Part shown: positions 8,258 through 16,557 of the stretch, in pieces
Layout: every line of letters begins with the position of its first letter
How positions within the stretch are numbered: position 1 is the stretch's first letter
Origin: Phytohabitans houttuyneae
GTDB taxonomy: Bacteria; Actinomycetota; Actinomycetes; Mycobacteriales; Micromonosporaceae
Direction: 5' to 3'
Length of the DNA: 64,000 nt
Assembly: GCF_011764425.1 (NCBI RefSeq)
Contig: NZ_BLPF01000003.1
Span: forward strand, 1,584,861-1,648,860
Position numbers and translations under genes: made by a program
The notes under the pieces: model-generated
Databases searched by the model: none
The model's input: the letters and a program-made list of their open reading frames with translations, nothing else
What the model was told of the DNA's origin: nothing

Positions 8258-9119
8258 GAGCCAGCCTTACCCGCACCGCCGGCTGGTCGGTCGCACCGAC
8301 CAGGTCCAGCACCTTGCGGACGGCCCGCCCGCACACGATCGCCATCGCGCGGCCGGGCTGGAGGCTGAGCGCGGCCTGGCCGATCGCGGCGGCCGCGGCC
8401 GCGTCCATGAACGTCAGGTGTGCCAGGTTGACGTGGATGTCGCCGCCCAGCCGCAGCGCCTCCGCGAGGGCGTGGTTGAGCTCGGGCACGCGCCGGTAGT
8501 CGATCTCGCCGGCGAGCCGGATGCCGGGCGGCGCGTGCTGGCGGCAGATGCGCAGCAGCGGGTCCTCGTGGTAGACGGCGGCGGCGACCGCGCGGGCGTG
8601 CGCCTTCGCCGCGAACGCGAGCGTCACGTGGTCGAAGCGCTGCCGGTCGTACTGGCACACCGCGATCAGCCGGCCCTCGGCGAACAGGTCGGCTACGCGC
8701 GTCTCGAAGACCAGCAGCTCGTCGACGGCCGCGACCGGGCGAGTGGCCCAGCACATGTCGGCGGTGACCCGCAGCCCCGCGTACCCGTCGCGGTGTGCCG
8801 CCTCCAGCTCGACGCTCAGCATCTCGATCATGTTGGCGGCCGAGACCTGCCCGCCGGACAGCCACGCCGCGTCGTTGTCGCGGATCGTGAGCTGACCGCC
8901 GTCGGTCGGCTTGACGTCCCGCTCGGCGAGCTCGCCGGCGAGGTCGGGCGGGCCGCTCTGGTCGGTGAAGCAGACGACCTTCTGGCCGGCGCCGATGCCG
9001 TCGCGCACGAACGCGGCCACGATGTCCAACCGCTCCTCGGCGTCCGAGTACGTCAGACACGCGTGGTCGCCGGGACGGAGGTCCTCCACCGAAGAAGCAC
9101 TGGCCATTGCGGCCACCAT
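8244..9119 (-). CDS. MEDS domain-STAS domain protein (anti-anti-sigma-like sensor)
   Basis: 291 aa from the ATG at 9119 (AAGG six bases upstream); an ATG at 9107 is an alternative. The N-terminus (about 10-170) matches the MEDS domain: LRPGDHACLTYSDAEERL, then GQKVVCFTD and the RVTADMCWA region. The C-terminus (about 190-285) is a STAS domain (RLAGEIDYRRVPEL, HVNLAHLTFMDAAAA). In characterised STAS proteins a Ser or Thr in this last segment is phosphorylated by an RsbW-like kinase. The MEDS domain is proposed to sense a small molecule. It forms an operon with the HATPase gene and is divergent from a BASS transporter. Confidence 0.85.
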   Translation of the reverse strand: MVAAMASASSVEDLRPGDHACLTYSDAEERLDIVAAFVRDGIGAGQKVVCFTDQSGPPDLAGELAERDVKPTDGGQLTIRDNDAAWLSGGQVSAANMIEMLSVELEAAHRDGYAGLRVTADMCWATRPVAAVDELLVFETRVADLFAEGRLIAVCQYDRQRFDHVTLAFAAKAHARAVAAAVYHEDPLLRICRQHAPPGIRLAGEIDYRRVPELNHALAEALRLGGDIHVNLAHLTFMDAAAAAAIGQAALSLQPGRAMAIVCGRAVRKVLDLVGATDQPAVRVRLAHGRP

Positions 9120-9201
9120 AGACGACCTTGGCGGCGGCCGCTCGGCGCCACCCGTTCGGTCGATGGGCATGGCGCGCGGCTGACGTGAAGAATCCTCGGC
9201 C

Positions 9202-10104
9202 ATGGATTCGGCGCTGACCCAGGTGCTCCTACCGATCGCCCTCGGGATCGTCATGCTCGGCCTGGGGCTCGGCCTCGCCGTGGCCGACTTCCGGCGCGTC
9301 GTCGTGTTTCCCAAGGCGGTGCTCGTCGCACTGGCCTGCCAGGTCCTGCTGCTGCCGGTGGTCTGTTTCGGCCTGGTGCTGGCGCTGGACCTGCCACCCG
9401 TGCTGGCGGTGGGCATGATGCTGCTGGCCGCCTCCCCCGGCGGCACGACGGCCAACCTCTACAGCCACCTCTTCGGCGGCAACGTCGCCCTGAACGTCAC
9501 CCTGACCGCGGTCAACTCCGTCCTCGCGGTGTTCACGCTGCCGATCGTGGTCAACCTGTCGCTCGACCACTTCCTGGACGGGACCGACCAGGTCGGGCTC
9601 CAGTTCGACAAGGTGGTGCAGGTCTTCGCGATCGTGCTGGTACCGGTCGCGCTCGGCATGCTGGTCCGGGCCCGCCGGCGGGCGTTCGCGGAGCGGATGC
9701 ACCGCCCCGTGCGGATCCTGTCGGTCGTGGTGCTGGTGCTGGTGATCGCCGGCGCGATCATCCAGGAGCGCGAAAACCTCGCCGACTCCTTCGAGCGCGC
9801 CGGCCTGGCCGCCCTGCTGTTCAACCTGGTCAGCCTCGCCGTCGGCTACTTCGCACCGCGCCTTGCCAAGGTCGGCCGCCCCGAGTCGGTGGCGGCGGCC
9901 ATGGAGGTGGGCATCCACAATGGAACGCTCGCCATCGTCATCGCCACCACCCTGCTGGACAGTACCGAGATCGCCATACCGGCAGCGGTCTACAGCCTGA
10001 TCATGTTCTTCACCGCCGCCGGCTTCGGCTACCTCATCCACCCGCGCACCGCCGCCGAAGACCCGGCCCCCGCCGGCACCCTCAACACGCCGCCCCCACA
10101 CTGA
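9202..10104 (+). CDS. Bile acid:sodium symporter (BASS/SBF) family transporter
   Basis: 300 aa with about nine membrane segments spread through the length. SBF-family features include LAASPGGTTANLYSHLFGG and the EVGIHNGTLAIVIA segment near the C-terminal third. Members import organic anions with sodium; the substrate here is unknown (bile acid is only a family name). It is divergent from the MEDS-STAS operon with an 82-base gap. It overlaps the 3' end of a convergent lipoprotein remnant by 23 bases. Confidence 0.88.
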   Translation: MDSALTQVLLPIALGIVMLGLGLGLAVADFRRVVVFPKAVLVALACQVLLLPVVCFGLVLALDLPPVLAVGMMLLAASPGGTTANLYSHLFGGNVALNVTLTAVNSVLAVFTLPIVVNLSLDHFLDGTDQVGLQFDKVVQVFAIVLVPVALGMLVRARRRAFAERMHRPVRILSVVVLVLVIAGAIIQERENLADSFERAGLAALLFNLVSLAVGYFAPRLAKVGRPESVAAAMEVGIHNGTLAIVIATTLLDSTEIAIPAAVYSLIMFFTAAGFGYLIHPRTAAEDPAPAGTLNTPPPH

Positions 10105-10456
10105 CGCGAGCCCGCTCCTGCCGGCCGTGCGCCCGCACGACGAGCGGCACGCACACCGGCCCCCGCACCGTGTACCCACCGGCGAACGCCAGCCACTCGT
10201 TTCCGCTCGGGCACGCCGGCACCCGGATCAGCGCACCCTCAGGGCCCGGGCTGCCCCAGCCGATCCGCACGTCGCCGGCCGCCTCCGGCGCCACCCCGAC
10301 CTCCACGGCGGTGCCGGCCCGCACGAGCAGCCCCTGCTTGGCGAACAGCCACCCCGCCGCACCCGACGGCTGCGGCTCCAGCACGCCGGCGGGCAGCGCC
10401 ACCGCGTCCAGCACGACCCGGTTCCCGCAAGCGGTGGGGACGCCCCACAACAACAA
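10082..10456 (-). pseudogene. Truncated actinobacterial lipoprotein of unknown function
   Basis: About 124 codons remain open. The reading frame begins as a signal-peptide tail (LAAALLLWGVPTACG, a lipobox-like ending TAC) and continues as a small beta-rich domain (GSPGPEGALIRVPAC, LAFAGGYTVRGPVCVPLVV) of a kind seen in actinobacterial lipoproteins. No normal start remains: only TTG codons at the hydrophobic stretch, and the frame stops at 10469-10471, inside the first bases of the inverted-repeat element that starts at 10468. The N-terminal part of the signal peptide is therefore missing. I read it as a gene cut by that element, though a functional TTG start cannot be excluded. Confidence 0.6.
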
Positions 10457-10467
10457 AGCCGCAGCGA

Positions 10468-10838
10468 GCTACCGCGATGCCCGTCGTGGTCCAGACCGTT
10501 GCTCCCGCGGCCTCACCCTCCGCGGTCGCCCAGCTCACCCCAAAAGGCGCACCGACATTTTCCCGTGGCGATCCTTCCAAGAGGTCTGTCCTGCCACGAT
10601 GCCGTCGTCCGACCGTTGCACGATCCGCGGTAGGGCTGAGCCGCGGCAGGCTCCGGAGCTGGGCGCAGCAATGCGCCCAGCTCTGGACCACGGCGCCCGC
10701 CCACGGGCTGGGCGCATCGGTGCTACCAGCTCGGTAGGCTCCCGCGGCCGCAGCCCAGCCGCGCCCGGGGTGGTTGTGCGACGCGGAGGGTGAGGCCGCG
10801 GGAGCAACGGTCCGGACGACCGCGGACGTCGCGGTAGC
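10468..10838. mobile_element. MITE-like element with about 60-base terminal inverted repeats, no coding sequence
   Basis: Left arm 10468-10529 and right arm 10778-10838 are inverted copies of each other. The inner 35 bases are nearly identical (core GACCGTTGCTCCCGCGG then CCTCACCCTCCGCG, one indel) and the outer 25 diverged (both begin GCTACCGCG). Between them is a 28-base perfect palindrome (10656-10683). No credible protein is encoded. The left end coincides with the break in the lipoprotein reading frame. A degenerate second copy lies at 41985-42276. No target-site duplication was recognised. Confidence 0.6.
10656..10683. repeat. Perfect hairpin inside the MITE-like element
   Basis: Two 12-base arms GAGCTGGGCGCA and TGCGCCCAGCTC flank a 4-base loop. 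The same arms with a different loop recur at 42236-42259, which ties the two loci together. Confidence 0.75.
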
Positions 10839-10903
10839 CCGGATCTGTTCGGGTTGGATCTTCTGAAACGGCGGTCGCGCCCCACCCCGACGCCGAGAGG
10901 TCT

Positions 10904-11758
10904 TCAGGCGTGGTCGGTGGCCCGGGCCACCGGCTCCCACCTCGCGAACTCGGCCTGGTGGCGGGCCAGCGACCCGCCGATCGCGTCCGCGGCGTCGTTG
11001 CCCAACGGCAGGCGGAGCGGGGTGTCGGGCGCGTCGAGCGCGGCAAGGATGGCCGCCGCGGCCTTGGTGGGGTCGCCGGGCTGCTTGCCGTCGGCGCTGG
11101 GCAGGTTCGTGCGGATCGGGCCGACGACCTCCTCGTAGGCGGGCAGGGGTGGGGACAGCAGCAGCGCGTTGGCGCCGTTGAAGCTGGTGCGGAACGCGCC
11201 CGGCTCCACGATCAGCACCTTGATGCCGAAGCCGCCGACCTCCGCCGCGAGGGCTTCGGAGAGTCCTTCCAGGGCGAACTTGGTCGCCGAGTACCCGCCC
11301 ACACCGGCGAACGACAGGCGGCCGCCCATGCTGCTCAGCTGCACGATCGCGCCCGAGCCCTGCCGGCGCATGTGCGGCAGCACCGCGCGGGTGAGCGCCG
11401 CCGGCCCGAAGAAGTGCAGCTCCATGAGGTCGCGCAGCTCCCGTTCCGTGGTCTCCTCGACCGCGCCGACGAGCCCGCGGCCGGCGTTGTTGACCAGGAC
11501 GTCGACGCGGCCGTACCAGAGGACGACCTCGGCCACGACGGCCGCGACGCGCGCGGTGTCGGTGACGTCGAGGGCGCTCGCGACCGCCCGCTCGGGGTAG
11601 GCGGCGACAAGGTCGTCGAGCGCCTCGGGGCGGCGTGCGGTGGCCACGACGGTGTCGCCGGCGGCGAGCGCGGCCTCGGCGATGGCCCGGCCGAAGCCGG
11701 TGGCGGCGCCGGTGACCAGCCAGACCCGGCCGGCGGGGGTGCGGTGTGCGTCAGTCAT
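10904..11758 (-). CDS. Short-chain dehydrogenase/reductase
   Basis: 284 aa, ATG at 11758. Classical SDR: cofactor loop TGAATGFG (about 15-22), NNAG (about 92-95), the catalytic Ser in LSSMGG and the YSATK active site. The Arg after the first beta strand (TARRP) suggests NADP(H). Divergent from the LysR regulator, which is probably its controller, through the 80-base region holding the operator at 11815-11831. Substrate unknown. Confidence 0.88.
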   Translation of the reverse strand: MTDAHRTPAGRVWLVTGAATGFGRAIAEAALAAGDTVVATARRPEALDDLVAAYPERAVASALDVTDTARVAAVVAEVVLWYGRVDVLVNNAGRGLVGAVEETTERELRDLMELHFFGPAALTRAVLPHMRRQGSGAIVQLSSMGGRLSFAGVGGYSATKFALEGLSEALAAEVGGFGIKVLIVEPGAFRTSFNGANALLLSPPLPAYEEVVGPIRTNLPSADGKQPGDPTKAAAAILAALDAPDTPLRLPLGNDAADAIGGSLARHQAEFARWEPVARATDHA

Positions 11759-11814
11759 GCGTCCGTTATCGCCCCGCGAGCCCGCGCCCGTCCAAGACAG
11801 AAGACCACCGAGGC

Positions 11815-11831
11815 GATAAAGCGCGTTTATC
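11815..11831. promoter_or_regulatory. LysR-type operator (T-N11-A dyad)
   Basis: GATAAA-GCGCG-TTTATC is a perfect dyad containing the T-N11-A core (T11817, A11829) typical of LysR-family sites. It sits 9 bases before the LysR start and in the region shared with the divergent SDR, as expected for autoregulation plus SDR control. Confidence 0.75.
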
Positions 11832-11839
11832 ATCGCAGC

Positions 11840-12727
11840 GTGGAGCTGCGGCAGCTGCGGTACCTGGTGGCGATCGACGAGGCGGGCAACCTGGGGCGGG
11901 CGGCCGAGCGCCTCTTCGTGAGCCAGCCCGCGCTCTCCTACGCCCTGCGCACGCTGGAGTCCGAGCTGGGCGTGCGGCTCTTCGACCGCCACGCGGCCGG
12001 GGTGACCGCCACCGCGGCGGGGCGCGACGTGGTGGCCGAGGCGAAGCGGGTGCTGCGCCAGGCCGACCGGCTCACCGCGGCCGCCGAGCGGCACCGGCGC
12101 GGCGACACGGGGGTGCTGCGGGTCGGGTTCGAGGCGAGCGGCGCGGGCGAGCTGACCACGCGGGCGCGGGCCGAGTTCGCGCGGCGGCACCCGGGCGTGC
12201 GGGTGGAGCCGAAGCGGTACGACTGGGGCGGCGAGGTGGCGGCGCTGCGCGACGGCCGGGTGGACGTGGCGTTCGTCTGGCTGCCGGCCGACCTGGAAGG
12301 CATGCGGTCCGAGGTCGTGCACACCGAGCCCCGGGTCGCCGGGCTGCCGGTCGGGCACCGGCTGGCCGGGCGTGCCGGGATAAGCGTCCTGGAGGTCAAC
12401 GACGAGCCTCTCATGTGGACGGAGCGGGCGCCCCGCGCCTGGGTGGACTGGTGGGCGGTCAACCCCCGCCCGGACGGCTCCGCGCCCAACTGGGGCCCGA
12501 CCAACGACAACGTCGAGGAGATGCTCGAACAGGTCGCCGAGGGCGTCGCGATCTGCTTCGCGCCGGCCAGCATGGCGCGGTACTACGCCCGCCCGGACCT
12601 GGCCTGGGTGCCGCTCACCGACGTGGATCCGCTGCGGGTCGCCCTCGCGTGGGTAGCCGGGGCCGACACGCCGTTGGTGCGCGGCTTCGCCGGCGTGGTG
12701 CGGGAGCTGAGCGCACAAACGGGGTGA
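11840..12727 (+). CDS. LysR-family transcriptional regulator
   Basis: 295 aa from the GTG at 11840. N-terminal HTH MELRQLRYLVAIDEAGNLGR, AERLFVSQPALSYALRTLE is diagnostic. The periplasmic-binding-protein-like effector domain spans about 90-290. Divergent from an SDR gene with a T-N11-A dyad directly upstream. The likely effector is related to the SDR substrate, unknown. Confidence 0.9.
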   Translation: MELRQLRYLVAIDEAGNLGRAAERLFVSQPALSYALRTLESELGVRLFDRHAAGVTATAAGRDVVAEAKRVLRQADRLTAAAERHRRGDTGVLRVGFEASGAGELTTRARAEFARRHPGVRVEPKRYDWGGEVAALRDGRVDVAFVWLPADLEGMRSEVVHTEPRVAGLPVGHRLAGRAGISVLEVNDEPLMWTERAPRAWVDWWAVNPRPDGSAPNWGPTNDNVEEMLEQVAEGVAICFAPASMARYYARPDLAWVPLTDVDPLRVALAWVAGADTPLVRGFAGVVRELSAQTG

Positions 12728-12807
12728 TTCGCGGATGGCGGACAAAAACCACAAGCCCGCCCTGGTACGCGAAACGGTCCCCTAGCCTCATCACGGGGGT
12801 GCGACGG

Positions 12808-15744
12808 ATGCATGAATGGCACGTCGGGACCGAAGAGCACGCCATCCCCCTGCTGGCGTCCAAGCTCTCGGTGCCACCACCGCCGGAGGTCACGCTCGCC
12901 CGCCCACGCCTCACCCGGTTGCTCGATGCCGGGGCGCGTGGGCCGGTGACACTGGTGGCCGCACCGGCGGGGTGGGGAAAGACGGTACTGCTGGGCACGT
13001 GGGCCCGGGCGCAACCGGACCTGCCGGTCGCCTGGTACACGGTCGAGGCGGGCGACGGCCCGAGGTTCTGGACGTACGTGGGCGCCGCACTGGGCCGCCA
13101 CGGCGCCGCGGTGCCCGAGGACGCCGACCCGGAGCGGATCGCCGCCGCGGTCGCGCGGCTGGAGCGGCCGATCGTGCTGCTGCTGGACGACCTGCACCTG
13201 GCGGTCGACCAGTCGGTGGCCGAGGGGCTGGACTTCCTGGTGCGGCACGCCGACCGGCGGCTCAACCTGGTCGCCGCCACGCGCACCGAGCCGCCGCTCG
13301 GGCTGCACCGGTGGCGCCTTTCGGGCGGGCTCACCGAGGTACACGCGCACGACCTCGCGTTCACCCGGGAGGAGACGGCCGAGCTGCTGGCCCGCCACCG
13401 GGTGCCGGCGAGCGCGCGGCGGGTCGGCGACCTGCACCTGCGCACCGAGGGCTGGCCGGCGGGGTTGCGCTTCGCGGCGCACTCGCTGTACGCGCACCCG
13501 GACCCGGACAGGTTCATCGCCGGGTACGGCGGGGAGCATCCGAGCGTCGCCAGCTACCTTGTCGACGAGGTGCTCGCCGGCCATCCGGCCGAAGCGCGGG
13601 ACATGCTGCTGCGCACGTCGATCGCCGAGCCGGTGAGCGGCGAGCTCGCGGACGCGCTGACCGGGCGGGAGGACGCCGCGCGGATGCTCGCGGAGCTGGA
13701 GCGCACAAACGGTTTCGTGGTGCCGCTCAAGAGCCGGCCGGGCGCGTACCGGTACCACCGGATGTTCGGCGAGCTGCTCCGCGCCGAGCTGCGCCGCCGC
13801 TCGCCCGACCAGGTCACCGACCTGCACCGGCGGGCCGCCGCGTGGCACGCCGACCGGCACATGCCGCCGGACGCGCTGCGGCACGCGCTGGCCGGAAACG
13901 ACTGGAACAGGGCGACCGAGCTGCTCGTGCTGCACTGGCCGGAGCTGATCCCGTACGGCCCGGAGAACGACCAGCCGCCGGCGCCGCCGATCCCGCCGCC
14001 GCCGGCCAGCGCGCTGCGGGCCGACCCGGCGCTCGCGCTCGCGTACGCGGCCGCTTTCCTGGACGCGCAGGACCGCACGTCGGCGACCGCGTTCCTGCGG
14101 CTGGCGCAGCGGCACCGCGACCGGATGCCGCAGGGGCAGCGGGCCCGGTACGCGCTTGTCGCGGCCGCGCTCCGGCTCTCCGAAGCCCAGCTGTACGGCG
14201 ACCAGGCGGCCGTGCTTCCGGCCGCCCGCCAGATGCTCGACCTGTCCGCCAACGCGGGTGTCGCGGCGGCGGCCCGGCCAGGCGCCACGGCCGGCGGCAC
14301 ACCGGCGGGGATGCGCAACGGCGGTCCCGCCGGCTCGGCGACGCCGCCGGTGCGCGGCAACGGCGGCCCGGCCGCGACCGGCTCACCGGCCCGGAACGCG
14401 GGCGGCCACGGTGTGCCCGCGAGCGCCGCCACGCTGGCCCGCAACAGCGGCCCGGCCGCGGCGGGTGCCGCGACGGAGGAGCTGTCCCCGTTCGGGCGGG
14501 CCGGGGACGGTGTCGGCGCCGGCGAACGGGCGTTCCGCGCCGCCGACCCGGTCACGCGGGCCGTGGCGCTCGCGGCGGTCGGTGTGGCCGAGATGGAGAG
14601 CGGTGACCTCGTCGCCGCCGGCTACGCGCTGGCCGCCGGCCTGTCCGAGGCGCGCGCGGCGGGGCTCACCCGTCCCGCGTCCGCGTGCGCCGGGCGGCTC
14701 GCCGTCGTGCACGCCGTGCGGGGCGAGCTGCGGGACGCCGGCGAGGCCGCCCGCGCGTACCCCGGCGGGTCTGTGGCGGACCGCGCCCACGCGCACCTGG
14801 CTCTCGCCCTCGTGGCGCTGCACCGCGACGAGCTCGCGGAGGCCGCCGCGCACCTGGACCGCGCGGCCCCGCCCGCTCCGGCGCACGGCGGCGTACCGCC
14901 GGCGGACCGGGCGGGGACCACGTTCCCGGCGCTGGTCGCGGTGGTCCGGGCCGGGTTGTCCGAGGCCCGTGGCGACCTGGCCGGGGCGCACCGGGCGATC
15001 GCCGCGGCCCGCGCCGACCGGGCGCTGCCGCCGCTGGTGGAGCGCTGGCTGGCGATAGCCGAGGCCGACCTGCACACCGCGCGCGGCGACGCGTCCGGCG
15101 CCCGCGGCCTGCTCGGCCCGGCCGTCCGGGACTCGGGCCGCGACGAGGCCGGCGGGCGGCGCGCGGCGGGTGAGGCCGCGGGCGCGGTCGCCCTCGCCCG
15201 GGCCTACCTCTGCGCCGGTGACCCCGCGGCCGCGGCGCGCGTGCTGCCGCCGTGGGACGACCTGGAGGCCGCCGTCCCGCTCGCGGTACGCGTGGACGCC
15301 GGCCTGCTCGCGGCCATCGCGGCCCGCCGCACCGGCGACCACCGCCGGGCCGCGCGGGACGTGGAGGCGGTGCTGGGGCTGGCCGGGCCGGAGGGGTTCC
15401 GGCGGGTGTTCACGCGGGGCGGCACGGACGCGCGTGACCTGCTCGCCGCGCACCTCGACGCCGGCACCGCGTACTGGCCGCTCGTCGCCGACCTCGTGGC
15501 GGCCATGCCACCGGCGGCCGCGGCCGACCCGCCGGCCTCGCCGGAGACGGGCGAGACGCTCACCGAACGGGAGCTGACCGTCCTGCGGTACCTGCAGAGC
15601 ATGCTGTCCACAGTGGAGATAGCGGGCGAGCTGTCGCTGTCGGTCAACACCGTCAAGACGCACGTGCGCAACATCTACCGCAAGCTGTCCGCGACACGCC
15701 GCCGCGAGGCGGTCCGCCGCGGGCGCGAGCTGCGCCTGATCTGA
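12808..15744 (+). CDS. Large ATP-binding LuxR-family regulator (MalT/LAL type)
   Basis: 978 aa from the ATG at 12808; a GTG at 12799 in frame is an alternative and a G-run at 12794-12799 serves as SD. The N-terminal STAND ATPase has Walker A APAGWGKT (about 52-59) and Walker B IVLLLDDLHLA. A TPR-like alpha-helical middle follows, and the C-terminal LuxR HTH (TERELTVLRYL, SVNTVKTHVRNIYRKL) fills the last 65 residues. An Ala/Gly/Asn-rich insertion with imperfect repeats (about residues 475-565) interrupts the helical region. The SDR-MFS-thioredoxin operon downstream is a plausible target. The inducer is unknown. Confidence 0.9.
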   Translation: MHEWHVGTEEHAIPLLASKLSVPPPPEVTLARPRLTRLLDAGARGPVTLVAAPAGWGKTVLLGTWARAQPDLPVAWYTVEAGDGPRFWTYVGAALGRHGAAVPEDADPERIAAAVARLERPIVLLLDDLHLAVDQSVAEGLDFLVRHADRRLNLVAATRTEPPLGLHRWRLSGGLTEVHAHDLAFTREETAELLARHRVPASARRVGDLHLRTEGWPAGLRFAAHSLYAHPDPDRFIAGYGGEHPSVASYLVDEVLAGHPAEARDMLLRTSIAEPVSGELADALTGREDAARMLAELERTNGFVVPLKSRPGAYRYHRMFGELLRAELRRRSPDQVTDLHRRAAAWHADRHMPPDALRHALAGNDWNRATELLVLHWPELIPYGPENDQPPAPPIPPPPASALRADPALALAYAAAFLDAQDRTSATAFLRLAQRHRDRMPQGQRARYALVAAALRLSEAQLYGDQAAVLPAARQMLDLSANAGVAAAARPGATAGGTPAGMRNGGPAGSATPPVRGNGGPAATGSPARNAGGHGVPASAATLARNSGPAAAGAATEELSPFGRAGDGVGAGERAFRAADPVTRAVALAAVGVAEMESGDLVAAGYALAAGLSEARAAGLTRPASACAGRLAVVHAVRGELRDAGEAARAYPGGSVADRAHAHLALALVALHRDELAEAAAHLDRAAPPAPAHGGVPPADRAGTTFPALVAVVRAGLSEARGDLAGAHRAIAAARADRALPPLVERWLAIAEADLHTARGDASGARGLLGPAVRDSGRDEAGGRRAAGEAAGAVALARAYLCAGDPAAAARVLPPWDDLEAAVPLAVRVDAGLLAAIAARRTGDHRRAARDVEAVLGLAGPEGFRRVFTRGGTDARDLLAAHLDAGTAYWPLVADLVAAMPPAAAADPPASPETGETLTERELTVLRYLQSMLSTVEIAGELSLSVNTVKTHVRNIYRKLSATRRREAVRRGRELRLI

Positions 15745-15755
15745 GCCCTCCCGGC

Positions 15756-15817
15756 GTTGATCAGGGACCTCGTGGGTGGAAACGCCGGCACACACGCCCA
15801 CCAGGTCCCTGATCAAC
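15756..15817. repeat. Long inverted repeat between LuxR regulator and SDR operon
   Basis: Arms GTTGATCAGGGACCT at 15756-15770 and AGGTCCCTGATCAAC at 15803-15817 are exact complements. The pairing extends to about 22 bases with one mismatch around a loop of about 17-18 bases. It could act as a terminator for the LuxR gene but has no T-run. The outer TTGATCA palindrome makes it look like an interspersed palindromic repeat. Confidence 0.6.
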
Positions 15818-15870
15818 CTCACCCGGCGGGCGCGATACGGGGTCACCCGGCCTTGGCGGAGGGTCGTGGG

Positions 15871-16557
15871 GTGAAGACGTTTGTGGTTGTTGGCGGGACC
15901 AGTGGGCTCGGGCTCGAAGTGGCTCGGGCCCTCGCGCCCGAGCACCGGGTCGTGATCCTCGGCGACAAGGCCGGCGAGGTGAAGGACGCGTCCGCCGACC
16001 TCGGCTGTGACGGGATGCCCTGCGACGTGTCCCAGTACGAGCAGGTGGAGCGCGCGTTCGACGAGATCGCGATGCGCGGGGCCGTACACGGGGTGGCGCA
16101 CTGCGCGGCCATGTGGATCGGCGGCACGCTCACCGACCTGGCGCCGGAGACGATCCGCCGCGCGGTGGACGTGAACGTGCTCGGCCCCACGTACGTGCTC
16201 CGCGAGGCACTGCGCCACATGCGCGCACAGGGCCACGGCAACGTCGTGTACGTCGGCGCGATCGCGGTCGACGTCGCGCGCCCCGGCATCCCCGTCTACC
16301 GGGCCACCAAGAGCTACGGCAAGAGCCTGGTGGAGTCGGTCGCGCAGAACACCGGCAGCAACGGGGTCAAGGTGATGCAGGTGCACCCCGGCCCGATGCC
16401 CACCCGGCTGCAGGAGCGCGTGGGCGACTCGTTCCTCGACACGGTCTACACCCCGCCGGCCGCGGTGGCCCGGGAGATCGTGCGGCTGCTCCTGCTCGCG
16501 CCGGAGGACCCGTACGTCTCCGACCTGAGGGTGCTGCAGGCCGACGGTAGGTGGTGA
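15871..16557 (+). CDS. Short-chain dehydrogenase/reductase-like protein
   Basis: 228 aa from the GTG at 15871. The cofactor loop GGTSGLG and active-site YRATK are intact; the usual NNAG is replaced by AHCAAMW and the catalytic Ser position reads VGAIA. That suggests altered or weak activity, as in atypical SDRs. It overlaps the MFS gene downstream by 7 bases, so the two are co-translated. Substrate unknown. Confidence 0.8.
   Translation: MKTFVVVGGTSGLGLEVARALAPEHRVVILGDKAGEVKDASADLGCDGMPCDVSQYEQVERAFDEIAMRGAVHGVAHCAAMWIGGTLTDLAPETIRRAVDVNVLGPTYVLREALRHMRAQGHGNVVYVGAIAVDVARPGIPVYRATKSYGKSLVESVAQNTGSNGVKVMQVHPGPMPTRLQERVGDSFLDTVYTPPAAVAREIVRLLLLAPEDPYVSDLRVLQADGRW

Noticed and set aside
10468..10838. 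Insertion sequence with transposase
   Set aside because: No transposase-like frame is inside; length and composition fit a non-autonomous element only.
15756..15817. Standard Rho-independent terminator
   Set aside because: The hairpin is strong but has no T-run and the arms are longer than needed, so it is listed as a repeat; termination remains possible.
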